Shown in pieces: positions 1 to 5,363 of a DNA stretch of 10,528 nt. This stretch comes from JAPUDQ01 sp049291395. Its GTDB lineage: Bacteria; Patescibacteriota; Saccharimonadia; Saccharimonadales; Saccharimonadaceae. A model generated the notes under the pieces. It saw only the letters and a program-made list of their open reading frames with translations. It did no database searches and was not told the origin of the DNA. The position numbers were made by a program, and so were the translations under genes. The stretch's first letter is position 1, and the number at the start of each line of letters is the position of its first letter. The stretch spans positions 1-10,528 of the forward strand of contig JBATPJ010000044.1 in assembly GCA_049291395.1 (NCBI GenBank), in the 5' to 3' direction.

Positions 1-1
1 A

Positions 2-91
2 CTTAGTCTCAATCAAGTAGATAATCCGCATGCTCTGGTATATCTCAGACGCTACAATCAGTTCACGCTTTATCTGGTTCCAAGTGGTTAA
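2..91 (+). CDS. C-terminal fragment of an upstream gene
   Basis: An open frame enters from the left edge and ends at a TAA at 89-91, giving 29 residues that finish in YLRRYNQFTLYLVPSG. The composition (aromatic and aliphatic residues alternating with Arg/Asn) is protein-like, and the next ORF starts 23 bp later, which fits a co-transcribed pair. No family can be assigned from so short a tail. It may be chance reading frame, so confidence is limited. Confidence 0.4.
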   Translation, partial: LSLNQVDNPHALVYLRRYNQFTLYLVPSG

Positions 92-114
92 TAGCGTTTC
101 TAGCAGGTCAAGAG

Positions 115-693
115 ATGCATCCCGAGCGGGATGACCCGTATGGCGAGCTGGGCGGCAATATGTCTAGTGGACCAGCTACTATGATTGAATTGTTTGCGAA
201 TAGTATCGAAGTGGCTATGACCAATGATCACTTACCCCGCCCCGACCACAAGATTATTCTTGATAGGCTCAATATCGTCGCACTTCTTGAGAGTGATATG
301 GGGGCTAGTACATCTGCCCGGGATCGACAGCTACTTGCTCGGTATCTGACTCTTGCAATGGGAAAACTAAACAACGCAATTCAACAGCTAAGTATAGACG
401 GATCTGGCGTTGGACATACTTGGGTTAAGAGGTATGGCTTGAGCGATGTTACGGCCAAGAATGAGGTTCAAGTGGCTATATTGCTAAATCAGCTCAGAGA
501 GCTTCAAGACTCAGTTAATAAGAGTGGTATCTTGGATCGTCTGCCAGATGCGAACATACCGTCGTCGCCAACAAAAGTAGGTCAATTATACAAGGAGCTT
601 GCCAGGGCACGCGTCGTATCTGATGATAATTGCAGCAAATTCACGATAGTCTACGATAGTACTACCGACATCGCTTCGCAGCGCGCATCCTAG
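115..693 (+). CDS. Hypothetical protein, 192 aa, no recognised family
   Basis: I do not recognise this protein. It is soluble, without a signal peptide or membrane segment, and appears mostly alpha-helical: helical stretches around residues 23-35, 44-58, 65-95 and 115-135, then a Pro/Ser-rich turn (about 143-152) and a last helix. The ATG at 115 has a weak AGG 7 nt upstream. A second in-frame ATG at 160 (residue 16) is possible, and the first 15 residues (charged, Gly-rich) could be untranslated. The frame is AT-richer than the pentose phosphate genes and uses more ATA, CTA and AGA/AGG-type codons, so it may be recently acquired or weakly expressed. It follows the fragment ending at 91 closely and may share its transcript. 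It ends just before the promoter of the next gene. Confidence 0.6.
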   Translation: MHPERDDPYGELGGNMSSGPATMIELFANSIEVAMTNDHLPRPDHKIILDRLNIVALLESDMGASTSARDRQLLARYLTLAMGKLNNAIQQLSIDGSGVGHTWVKRYGLSDVTAKNEVQVAILLNQLRELQDSVNKSGILDRLPDANIPSSPTKVGQLYKELARARVVSDDNCSKFTIVYDSTTDIASQRAS

Positions 694-701
694 CTATACT
701 A

Positions 702-710
702 TGCTATACT
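702..710 (+). promoter_or_regulatory. Extended -10 promoter for the YggT-like gene
   Basis: TGCTATACT is an extended -10 element (TG 702-703, TATACT 705-710). A second TATACT lies exactly 10 bp upstream at 695-700, inside a direct repeat of GCTATACT. No convincing -35 is visible, as expected for extended -10 promoters. Predicted transcription would start near 717, about 22 nt before the ATG at 739. Confidence 0.5.
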
Positions 711-738
711 GTGACACTATCCATAAGAGGAGGTGTCC

Positions 739-1119
739 ATGGCGGATGAATTACGATCAGATCAGCAAGCAAATGATGCGCCGAGTCAGCGTCAGTCAGC
801 TTCAGTGTCACGTTCGGTGCCGATGAGCGTCGTCGCATCGCGGATCGTCTGGTATATCACCGGTGTTATCGTCGTGCTTCTTGCACTTCGTCTGGTGCTG
901 CTACTTCTCGGAGCTCAGCAGGGCAATGGGTTTGTCGACTTTGTGTATTCACTGAGTGGTGTATTTGCCGCGCCGTTTTTCGGTATATTTAACGACACTG
1001 CTATCTACGGATCGTCGCATTTTGAGCCAAGTTCACTCGTCGCAGTCGCGGCATATCTTCTGGTCGGCTGGGGCCTGGCAAAACTATTTACGATCAGCAG
1101 CAGTCATCCTGCTGCTTAG
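739..1119 (+). CDS. YggT-family integral membrane protein
   Basis: This 126-residue protein has a polar, Gln/Ser-rich cytosolic N-terminus (about 1-32), a long hydrophobic helix (about 36-59), a shorter hydrophobic stretch with a Pro-Phe-Phe motif (about 66-84), and a last membrane helix (about 98-118). Two membrane helices joined by a short amphipathic region containing an AAPFFGIF-like motif is the YggT layout. YggT proteins are poorly characterised and are linked to division or membrane organisation in some bacteria. The ATG at 739 is preferred because AGAGGAGG ends 5 nt upstream. A GTG at 733 in the same frame would overlap that ribosome binding site. The family call rests on topology and motif memory and is moderate. 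Confidence 0.65.
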   Translation: MADELRSDQQANDAPSQRQSASVSRSVPMSVVASRIVWYITGVIVVLLALRLVLLLLGAQQGNGFVDFVYSLSGVFAAPFFGIFNDTAIYGSSHFEPSSLVAVAAYLLVGWGLAKLFTISSSHPAA

Positions 1120-1184
1120 CTATAGCGTGCCAGTGCCATCTGAGTGAGAGACGACCGCGTAGGTGGCCGTATCTAAACGTGATC

Positions 1185-1193
1185 TGGTACAAT
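1185..1193 (+). promoter_or_regulatory. Extended -10 promoter of the tRNA(CAT) at 1228
   Basis: TGGTACAAT is a good extended -10 (TACAAT at 1188-1193) placed to start transcription near 1200, about 28 nt before the mature tRNA 5' end. The minus-strand tRNA-Met gene carries the very similar TGGTACAAC at a comparable distance, which supports the call. No strong -35 is seen. Confidence 0.5.
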
Positions 1194-1227
1194 AGTCAGC
1201 GAGAATTGTTTAAAAATTTGTCTCTGT

Positions 1228-1303
1228 GGGGGTGTAGCTCAGTGGTTAGAGCAGCGGGCTCATAACCTGTTGGTCGAAGGTTCAATCCCTTCCACCCCCA
1301 CCA
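1228..1303 (+). tRNA. tRNA with CAT anticodon, probably tRNA-Ile2 (or elongator Met)
   Basis: A complete 76-nt cloverleaf: acceptor GGGGGTG (1228-1234) pairs with CACCCCC (1293-1299), D stem GCTC/GAGC, anticodon loop CTCATAA with CAT at 1261-1263, T arm with the TTCAATC loop, A73 and an encoded CCA (1301-1303). The G1-C72 pair rules out an initiator. The D-loop and variable region (AGTGGTTAGAGCAG, TTGGTCG) resemble bacterial Ile tRNAs whose CAU anticodon is modified to lysidine by TilS. Since the other elongator-type CAT tRNA here resembles a normal tRNA-Met, I lean towards Ile2. The flanks TCTCT (1221-1225) and AGAGA (1303-1307) can extend the acceptor stem in the precursor. No clear terminator hairpin follows, only a T5 run at 1312-1316. 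Confidence 0.9.
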
Positions 1304-1386
1304 GAGATGAGTTTTTATGCAAGTTGATGATCACGCCGCATGATACGGACATGGATTTTGTTGACGTGAGACTGATATACTAGGGG

Positions 1387-1392
1387 TATATA
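1387..1392 (+). promoter_or_regulatory. TATATA -10 inside a 16-bp palindrome, leaderless layout
   Basis: TATATA at 1387-1392 lies 6 nt before the ATG at 1399, so transcription would start at or next to the start codon. The box is the centre of a perfect palindrome (AGGGGTATATACCCCT, 1382-1397) that could also be an operator. An alternative -10 (TATACT, 1376-1381) would give a short leader with the palindrome in it. TTGACG at 1361-1366 is 20 bp from TATATA, too far for an ideal -35. Confidence 0.45.
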
Positions 1393-1398
1393 CCCCTT

Positions 1399-1797
1399 AT
1401 GAATATTTCGCATTATTATCAGATGTTTCGACGTCATGCCACACTCAACAACGGCGTGCTGGCTGCGGCGGCTATCATCGTGCTAGCGAGTGTGTGGAAC
1501 ACAGTTGAGACGCTGCAAAAAAACTTCCTCTTGCAGCAGCGTGTCGACACGATGAAGCAAGAGATCGCGATCGCGGAGATAGAGACGGAGACACTCAAGC
1601 TGCAGCAACAGTATCTCAAAAGTACGGAGTACCAAGAGCTAACGGCGCGCGCCAAGCTCGGGAAATCATCACCCGGTGAAAAGGTAATCATCCTTCCGCC
1701 GCTTCCGAAGAGTGATACTCCTCAGGCCGAGACGCCGACGACGAGAGTGCCGAGGAGCAACTTCGCCAAATGGACGCAGTTTTTCTTCGGTCGGTAG
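1399..1797 (+). CDS. FtsB/DivIC-like septum formation initiator protein
   Basis: This 132-residue protein has a short cytosolic N-terminus (1-18), one membrane helix (about 19-37), a coiled coil (about 38-76) and then the signature EYQELTARAKLGKSSPGEKVIILP (residues about 77-100). That last block matches the FtsB/DivIC pattern of an aromatic residue, ARexLG and xPGE(K/Y)vxx after the coiled coil. In the family the protein is bitopic with its coiled coil outside, forming a complex with FtsL and FtsQ/DivIB at the septum. The tail adds a Pro/Thr-rich linker (about 101-119) and an aromatic amphipathic end (NFAKWTQFFFGR). It stands alone between two tRNA genes, not in a dcw cluster. There is no good Shine-Dalgarno site for the ATG at 1399, consistent with a leaderless message. 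Confidence 0.8.
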   Translation: MNISHYYQMFRRHATLNNGVLAAAAIIVLASVWNTVETLQKNFLLQQRVDTMKQEIAIAEIETETLKLQQQYLKSTEYQELTARAKLGKSSPGEKVIILPPLPKSDTPQAETPTTRVPRSNFAKWTQFFFGR

Positions 1798-1802
1798 CTG
1801 AC

Positions 1803-1832
1803 TTGACCGACGGCTAACAGATGTGGTAGTGT
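1803..1832 (+). promoter_or_regulatory. Candidate promoter of tRNA-fMet, with alternative hairpins downstream
   Basis: TTGACC (1803-1808) and TAGTGT (1827-1832, preceded by TGG) are 18 bp apart. Transcription would begin near 1839. Two overlapping small hairpins follow in the leader, CTTTAC-ATA-GTAAAG (1843-1857) and AAGGTG-TCAT-CACCTT (1855-1870). They share bases 1855-1857 and so exclude each other. Their role is unknown; 5' processing is one possibility. Confidence 0.45.
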
Positions 1833-1873
1833 ATTTGGAGCGCTTTACATAGTAAAGGTGTCATCACCTTCGA

Positions 1874-1951
1874 CGCGGGGTGGAGCAGCCCGGTCAGCTC
1901 GCTTGGCTCATAACCAAGAGGTCGCAGGTTCAAATCCTGCCCCCGCTACCA
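1874..1951 (+). tRNA. Initiator tRNA-fMet (CAT)
   Basis: A complete 78-nt cloverleaf with an encoded CCA (1949-1951). Initiator hallmarks are the unpaired first base (C1 opposite T72: CGCGGGG 1874-1880 with CCCCGCT 1941-1947), the A11-T24 pair in the D stem (GAGC/GCTC) and the loop TTCAAAT. The anticodon CAT is at 1909-1911 in a CTCATAA loop. Two departures from the Escherichia coli type are visible: C1-U72 in place of C1-A72, and an anticodon stem of CTTGG/CCAAG with only two of the three usual GC pairs next to the loop. Its T-arm (1920-1940) is partly repeated in both orientations in the element just downstream. Confidence 0.95.
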
Positions 1952-1987
1952 CGAAAAGAATCGGTCTTGTACCGATTTTTTTCGTGG
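1949..1987 (+). terminator. Rho-independent terminator directly abutting tRNA-fMet
   Basis: A 17-bp stem (1949-1965 with 1971-1987, one G-T wobble) encloses the loop CTTGT, and the 3' strand contains T7 (1976-1982). The first three stem bases are the CCA of the tRNA itself, so the terminator hairpin and the mature tRNA end overlap. Confidence 0.85.
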
Positions 1988-2130
1988 TAATGAGAGATGG
2001 TTGAACCTGCGGCCAGGTCGGAGGTGAGGAGCGCTAGTGGCGCTCCGCAAGGTAGTCTTCACTTGAAAGCTATGCTTTCAAAGATAAAGCTGCGGGGTCG
2101 CGGAACGTGACCAAATCCTGCCCTCATTAC
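1987..2130 (+). other. Element A: structured tRNA-fMet-associated sequence with T-arm antisense and sense copies
   Basis: This 144-bp stretch between two terminators has no ORF but strong structure. It is bounded by GTAATGAG (1987-1994) and its complement CTCATTAC (2123-2130). TTGAACCTGCGGCC (2001-2014) is complementary to positions 45-58 of tRNA-fMet (bases 1920-1933) with a single G-U pair. Inside are two perfect hairpins, GGAGCGC/GCGCTCC (2028-2034, 2040-2046) and TTGAAAGC/GCTTTCAA (2063-2070, 2074-2081). At its end GGTCGCGG (2096-2103) and CAAATCCTGCCC (2112-2123) recall the tRNA T-arm in sense. The second is a 12-bp direct repeat of 1931-1942, 181 bp apart. CTGCGGCC (2007-2014) can pair with GGTCGCGG (2096-2103) to close the structure. 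No dedicated promoter is evident. It may be an RNA gene, an integration remnant or both. The same plan recurs at 8558-8801. Confidence 0.6.
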
Positions 2131-2136
2131 TAAGAT

Positions 2137-2162
2137 AAAAACTGACCTTTTGACCAGTTTTT
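2137..2162 (+). terminator. Second terminator closing element A
   Basis: AAAAACTG (2137-2144) pairs with CAGTTTTT (2155-2162) around a 10-nt loop, and the 3' strand ends in T5. It mirrors the arrangement after tRNA-fMet: T-arm-like sequence followed by a hairpin with a T run. Confidence 0.7.
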
Positions 2163-2214
2163 GTCCTGTATAAGTAGCGAGTACCTTGCAAGGTGCATCA
2201 TCGAACGGTACGAT

Positions 2215-2802
2215 ATGGTGATGGATCACTATTTGCCGACAGATGATATCGAAAGATATAGCGAACGAGAGGTAAGAGCTTTGCTAGCTGCTCATCATAT
2301 CGATTTTTCGAGCTGGGGGTTGCGTGGTTCGAAAAGTATAGAGGAATTATTGGTAGAGATACATAGCGGCGAAGCGACGTTGATGGAGATCGACGGTGTG
2401 CTGGTTCGCCGTGTTGATGGCGTCAGTGTCGACGTGTTTGCTGAGATAGAGGGTGAGGTGCGGCGTCTGGTCGAGGACAGGCAAATATTTGCGAGCGATG
2501 GGACGGTTCGGAGAAGGAATCTGTCGACATCGTTGGGTGAGAAAAAGAAGGCAGGAGAATCGGCGCTACCTGCGATGGTCAGAGCACTCAAAGAAGAGCT
2601 TGGGCTTGATGTTGACGAAGCTCACATCACGGTCGGTGAAGAATCACGAGCAACAGCACCATCAAAAGCATATCCTGGTCTCATGACAGACCGAGGGATG
2701 ACGCGCGGAGTAGTCGTTTTACCGAGTGAGCTATATGTACCTGAAGGCTATACAGAACGACAACTGACAAAAGAAATCTATTTTACTTGGCATCAGCTCT
2801 AA
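2215..2802 (+). CDS. Divergent Nudix-hydrolase-like protein
   Basis: This 195-residue protein carries a variant Nudix box. E115, seven residues, R123, then A-L-K-E-E-L-G-L (124-131) matches E-x7-R-E-U-x-E-E-x-G-U, except that the Glu after Arg is Ala124 and the leading Gly is one residue out of register (G108). The two metal-binding glutamates E127 and E128 are kept. The N-terminal half has an acidic helical region (about 10-50), then beta-rich sequence (VLVRRVDGVSVDVFAEI) of the kind that precedes the box. Nudix enzymes hydrolyse nucleoside diphosphate derivatives; no substrate can be inferred. The frame is open upstream to a TTG at 2161, but that lies inside the preceding terminator. ATG at 2215, GTG at 2218 and ATG at 2221 are all possible, none with a clear ribosome binding site. 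TGTATAAG at 2167-2174 is a candidate -10. The gene converges with the flavoprotein gene, 32 bp away. Confidence 0.65.
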   Translation: MVMDHYLPTDDIERYSEREVRALLAAHHIDFSSWGLRGSKSIEELLVEIHSGEATLMEIDGVLVRRVDGVSVDVFAEIEGEVRRLVEDRQIFASDGTVRRRNLSTSLGEKKKAGESALPAMVRALKEELGLDVDEAHITVGEESRATAPSKAYPGLMTDRGMTRGVVVLPSELYVPEGYTERQLTKEIYFTWHQL

Positions 2803-2834
2803 GCTCGAAGATCTAAGGTCTACTCTCTACTACG

Positions 2835-4208
2835 CTACACTTTGATCTTGCTACACGCCACGCGGACGATTTCGCTCCAGCTAGGGAAGGCGTGGATGGC
2901 GTTGGCGACTTCGGCGCTGGTCAGGCCGTACTGGATGGCGATGGTTAGCTCGTGGATGATCTCACCGGCGTGTGGTCCGACGACAGTGCCGCCGATCAGG
3001 ACGCCACCGCGATCGGTGATCACTTTGCAGAAGCCGTCGCGAGTATCGGTGACGTTACTACGCGAGATGATGTTCAGTGGAGCAACAGCCTTTTTGATCT
3101 CGAGGTCACGGCGTAGACAGTCAGCTTCGGTCAAGCCGACGGAAGCAATCTCCGGGGTTACAAATGTTACTCGTGGGATAGCACGGTAATCCGTCGCAAC
3201 TTTGTGTTTGCGTAGCAAGTTATTGGCCACGACACGGCTCTCGTAAACGCCGACATGAGTATACATGTATCGTCCGAGGACATCACCGGCGGCGTAGATG
3301 TGCGGGATGTTGGTCTGGAGATGTTCGTTGACTTCGATACCTTTGTGGCTGTACTCGACGCCGGCGTTCTCCAGGCCGAGATCGGTCTGGGGTGATTTAC
3401 TGGTGGTGACGAGGATTTTTTCGGCTTTGACCACGTGCTGTTCGCCGCCGCGCAGGTAGGTGACGCGCTGCATCTGACCGTCGCGAGTGACGGAAATGAT
3501 CTTGGTTTTGGCGAGGACAGTGATGCCGCGTTTTTTCATGAAGAAATCTTCGACGAGCGCGCTGGTCTCTTCGTCTTCGTTTGGTAGGAGTCGTGGTGCG
3601 ATGTCGATGATAGTGACTTTGCTGCCGAAGATACTGAGTAGTTCGGCAAATTCAACACCGGTCGAACCGCCGCCGATGATACAGACTGATTTGGGCGGAC
3701 GTGTTAGATCGAGAGCGGTACGCGAGGTGAGATAATCAGACTTGTCGAGGCCAGTGATGTCAGGCAGGCGCATGACAGATCCGGTTGCCACGAGGAAATA
3801 ATGCGAACTAAAATGTCGACGGTTGACGGTGATCTCATGAGGACTGAGGAAGTGCGCGAGGCCGCGCAGCAGGGTGATGTTTTGCGAGCGGTAATATTTC
3901 TCGGACTCGTGCGTACCAGTGCGGCGTATTGTGATATCTTTCCAGGCCTTGATACTCGGGTAATTGTAGCCCATGGCCGTCAGGCGGATGCCGAAACGCT
4001 CAGCGCCCCTGGCACTATCGTAGACATTGGCGGCGTGGAGGAGGGCTTTGCTCGGGATGCAGCCGTAATTCGGGCATTCACCACCGAGCTGGTCGGCTTC
4101 GACGAGGGCGACGCGTTTGCCAGCACGGGCTGCGATGTCGGCTGCGACACTACCACCGGCTCCGGAGCCGATGACGATGAGATCAAAATCATATGTTTGT
4201 TTTGGCAC
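2835..4208 (-). CDS. FAD-dependent pyridine nucleotide-disulfide oxidoreductase, lipoamide dehydrogenase/MerA-like
   Basis: The 457 residues show the full class I flavoprotein disulfide reductase layout: FAD-binding GSGAGG (14-19), redox-active GGECPNYGCIPSK (Cys45, Cys50), ATGS (141-144), NAD(P)-binding GGGSTG (179-184) followed by acidic D202 that favours NAD(H), the second FAD motif AAGDV (306-310), and a C-terminal dimerisation domain (about 345-457). In lipoamide dehydrogenase and glutathione reductase the partner subunit gives a catalytic His just before Pro in HAHPT. Here the motif is HAFPSWSE (439-446), with Phe441 in that place, although the distal Glu446 is kept. It is therefore unlikely to be a standard lipoamide dehydrogenase, and no lipoyl or dehydrogenase-complex genes are adjacent. 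The GTG start at 4208 is supported by AGGGGG 5 nt upstream. It is the last gene of a three-gene minus-strand cluster. Confidence 0.9.
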   Translation of the reverse strand: MPKQTYDFDLIVIGSGAGGSVAADIAARAGKRVALVEADQLGGECPNYGCIPSKALLHAANVYDSARGAERFGIRLTAMGYNYPSIKAWKDITIRRTGTHESEKYYRSQNITLLRGLAHFLSPHEITVNRRHFSSHYFLVATGSVMRLPDITGLDKSDYLTSRTALDLTRPPKSVCIIGGGSTGVEFAELLSIFGSKVTIIDIAPRLLPNEDEETSALVEDFFMKKRGITVLAKTKIISVTRDGQMQRVTYLRGGEQHVVKAEKILVTTSKSPQTDLGLENAGVEYSHKGIEVNEHLQTNIPHIYAAGDVLGRYMYTHVGVYESRVVANNLLRKHKVATDYRAIPRVTFVTPEIASVGLTEADCLRRDLEIKKAVAPLNIISRSNVTDTRDGFCKVITDRGGVLIGGTVVGPHAGEIIHELTIAIQYGLTSAEVANAIHAFPSWSEIVRVACSKIKV

Positions 4209-4217
4209 TGGAGCCCC

Positions 4218-4496
4218 CTAGAGTATTAGTTTGTGTTGTTCATACATGTATGCCGCCTCTGGATGGTAGGTCGCGAGAAATTCTGATGAGACGCGGCGAA
4301 TATCGGCGCTGGTGACTTCGGTCTTGTCCTCGAGCCAGTCGATGACGTGGCGGCAGACGTGCTCGGCGGCGTCGTGAGCTTCGCCTTCAAATGCGCGCAC
4401 GGCGAGACAGGCAGCGATGATACTGCCGTGTAGTTTGAGCGGATCAAACGGCTCGCTGTCGTGCCTGCCGGATTTGACGACATAGGTGTCGCTCAT
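4218..4496 (-). CDS. Stand-alone ATP-cone domain protein
   Basis: This 92-residue protein is almost entirely one ATP-cone: VVKSGRHDSEPFD (6-18, the K-R/D-G-x-x-E-xF nucleotide-binding start), KLHGSIIAA (21-29), the helical middle, EVTSADIRRVSSEFL (60-74) and HPEAAYMYEQHK (78-89, matching the HxxxAxxYxxY end). ATP-cones bind ATP/dATP and normally regulate ribonucleotide reductases or form the C-terminal part of NrdR. Here there is no zinc ribbon and no catalytic domain, so it is neither. Its ATG overlaps the TGA of the upstream membrane protein (ATGA, 4493-4496), which implies translational coupling, and the flavoprotein follows after 9 bp. A regulatory nucleotide-sensing subunit for its neighbours is an inference. 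Confidence 0.85.
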   Translation of the reverse strand: MSDTYVVKSGRHDSEPFDPLKLHGSIIAACLAVRAFEGEAHDAAEHVCRHVIDWLEDKTEVTSADIRRVSSEFLATYHPEAAYMYEQHKLIL

Positions 4497-5215
4497 AATG
4501 CGAGGCCTTTCGATACAAAGACGTGGATGAAGAGCGCGGTCGCGAGTAGCATCGCGGCAGCGGCGTATTGCAAAAATGCTTTATTGTCTTCGCGCCAGCG
4601 CTGGATGGTGCTGAGACGATGGCCGCCCGCGATAAGGATTGTCGTGAGGATCAGTGGAGTGACGACGATGAAGCAATAGATGCTCGCGACCATCAGATGA
4701 TCGATTGGCCGGACAAATAGTATCATGAGGTACGCACTTGCGGTCATCGGAACGATGGTAAATGGTAGCTCGAGGAGAGCAGAAGCCGCGCCGAGCATGA
4801 GGGATTCGAAGACGTTGTGGGTGCGTTTGGCGCGATCGGTGAGATAGGCGGCCGCCGATCGGGGGAGCCAGAGGGCCGTGCCGCGACCTTTGCGGTAGTA
4901 GCGTGACAGGATGACGAGGGCGACGACAACCGGAGCGACGACGAGCAGCCACCAGTCATGAGAGCTGATATCGTTGACGGCAGTGAAGACTGCGTAGAGT
5001 ATCGCTCCAAAGACCAGCATCAGCATGCTGAAATTACCGACGATGTAGGCGAGGTCGAGTCCGAGAAGCCGGCACGACGATCGTTTCTTGCCGAGGCTAT
5101 GACCGCTCAGTAGCGTGAGGACGCTGACGCTGATTTGGAACGTCGCTTGGATGACAGCAAAGGCCAGCAGGATGGCGACGATGTTCCAGGTAGATTCGAG
5201 AGAGTAGGGCTGCAT
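4493..5215 (-). CDS. Six-helix integral membrane protein of unknown function
   Basis: The 240-residue protein has about six hydrophobic segments (near 10-36, 52-79, 87-104, 138-166, 172-197 and 214-234) and a basic loop between the halves (105-133, with RYYRKGRG and RAKRTHN). The two halves look like two three-helix units. Both contain a small-residue-rich stretch near a helix end (LSGHSLGKK at 36-44 and LGAASALLELPF at 141-152). That layout recalls the LysE/CcdA/DsbD-type membrane superfamily, but the paired Cys residues of CcdA are not evident, so I give no function. It is the first gene of the cluster with the ATP-cone protein and the disulfide reductase, which makes a role in redox or transport plausible but unproven. 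The ATG at 5215 lacks a strong ribosome binding site. Confidence 0.75.
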   Translation of the reverse strand: MQPYSLESTWNIVAILLAFAVIQATFQISVSVLTLLSGHSLGKKRSSCRLLGLDLAYIVGNFSMLMLVFGAILYAVFTAVNDISSHDWWLLVVAPVVVALVILSRYYRKGRGTALWLPRSAAAYLTDRAKRTHNVFESLMLGAASALLELPFTIVPMTASAYLMILFVRPIDHLMVASIYCFIVVTPLILTTILIAGGHRLSTIQRWREDNKAFLQYAAAAMLLATALFIHVFVSKGLAL

Positions 5216-5249
5216 ATTATTTGTTTTTTGGTATAGTTCTCCACCTCAC

Positions 5250-5279
5250 TATATACCATAGATTGACCCCTTATGTCAA
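5250..5279 (-). promoter_or_regulatory. Promoter of the membrane protein-ATP-cone-flavoprotein cluster
   Basis: On the minus strand TTGACA (5279-5274) and TATATA (5255-5250) are 18 bp apart, placing the start near 5243 and a leader of about 28 nt. The -35 lies in an interrupted inverted repeat, TTGAC-7-GTCAA (5263-5279), which could bind a regulator. The promoter is back to back with the plus-strand promoter at 5298. Confidence 0.7.
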
Positions 5280-5297
5280 AGTGGTCATGGTTAGGTA

Positions 5298-5326
5298 TTG
5301 ACAAAGCTTATGTTTTTTGCTATGAT
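5298..5326 (+). promoter_or_regulatory. Near-consensus promoter upstream of the small ORF and pentose phosphate operon
   Basis: TTGACA (5298-5303), a 17-bp spacer and TATGAT (5321-5326), with TGC before the -10, make this the best sigma-70-type promoter in the window. A perfect TATAAT also lies at 5332-5337. The predicted start near 5333 gives a 30-nt leader to the ATG at 5364. No terminator separates this transcript from pgl-gnd-zwf. Confidence 0.8.
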
Positions 5327-5363
5327 GTATATATAATCAAATAAAACAAAAAGGATGTCCACC

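Noticed and set aside
1096..1116. 8-bp hairpin AGCAGCAG/CTGCTGCT at the end of the YggT-like gene
   Set aside because: It lies inside the coding region up to the stop and has no T run, so it is not a credible terminator.
2011..2046. Resemblance of element A to the SRP RNA core (CCAGGTCGGAGG)
   Set aside because: The GGAA-type tetraloop and the paired asymmetric loop of SRP RNA are not present, and the local fold is a different hairpin.
2161..2214. Extended N-terminus of the Nudix-like ORF from TTG at 2161
   Set aside because: The TTG is part of the terminator hairpin at 2137-2162 and the added residues look unlike a conserved N-terminus.
3801..4229. 142-codon plus-strand ORF antisense to the flavoprotein
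   Set aside because: It mirrors a well-defined flavoprotein gene with full motifs on the other strand; the antisense frame has no family features or ribosome binding site.
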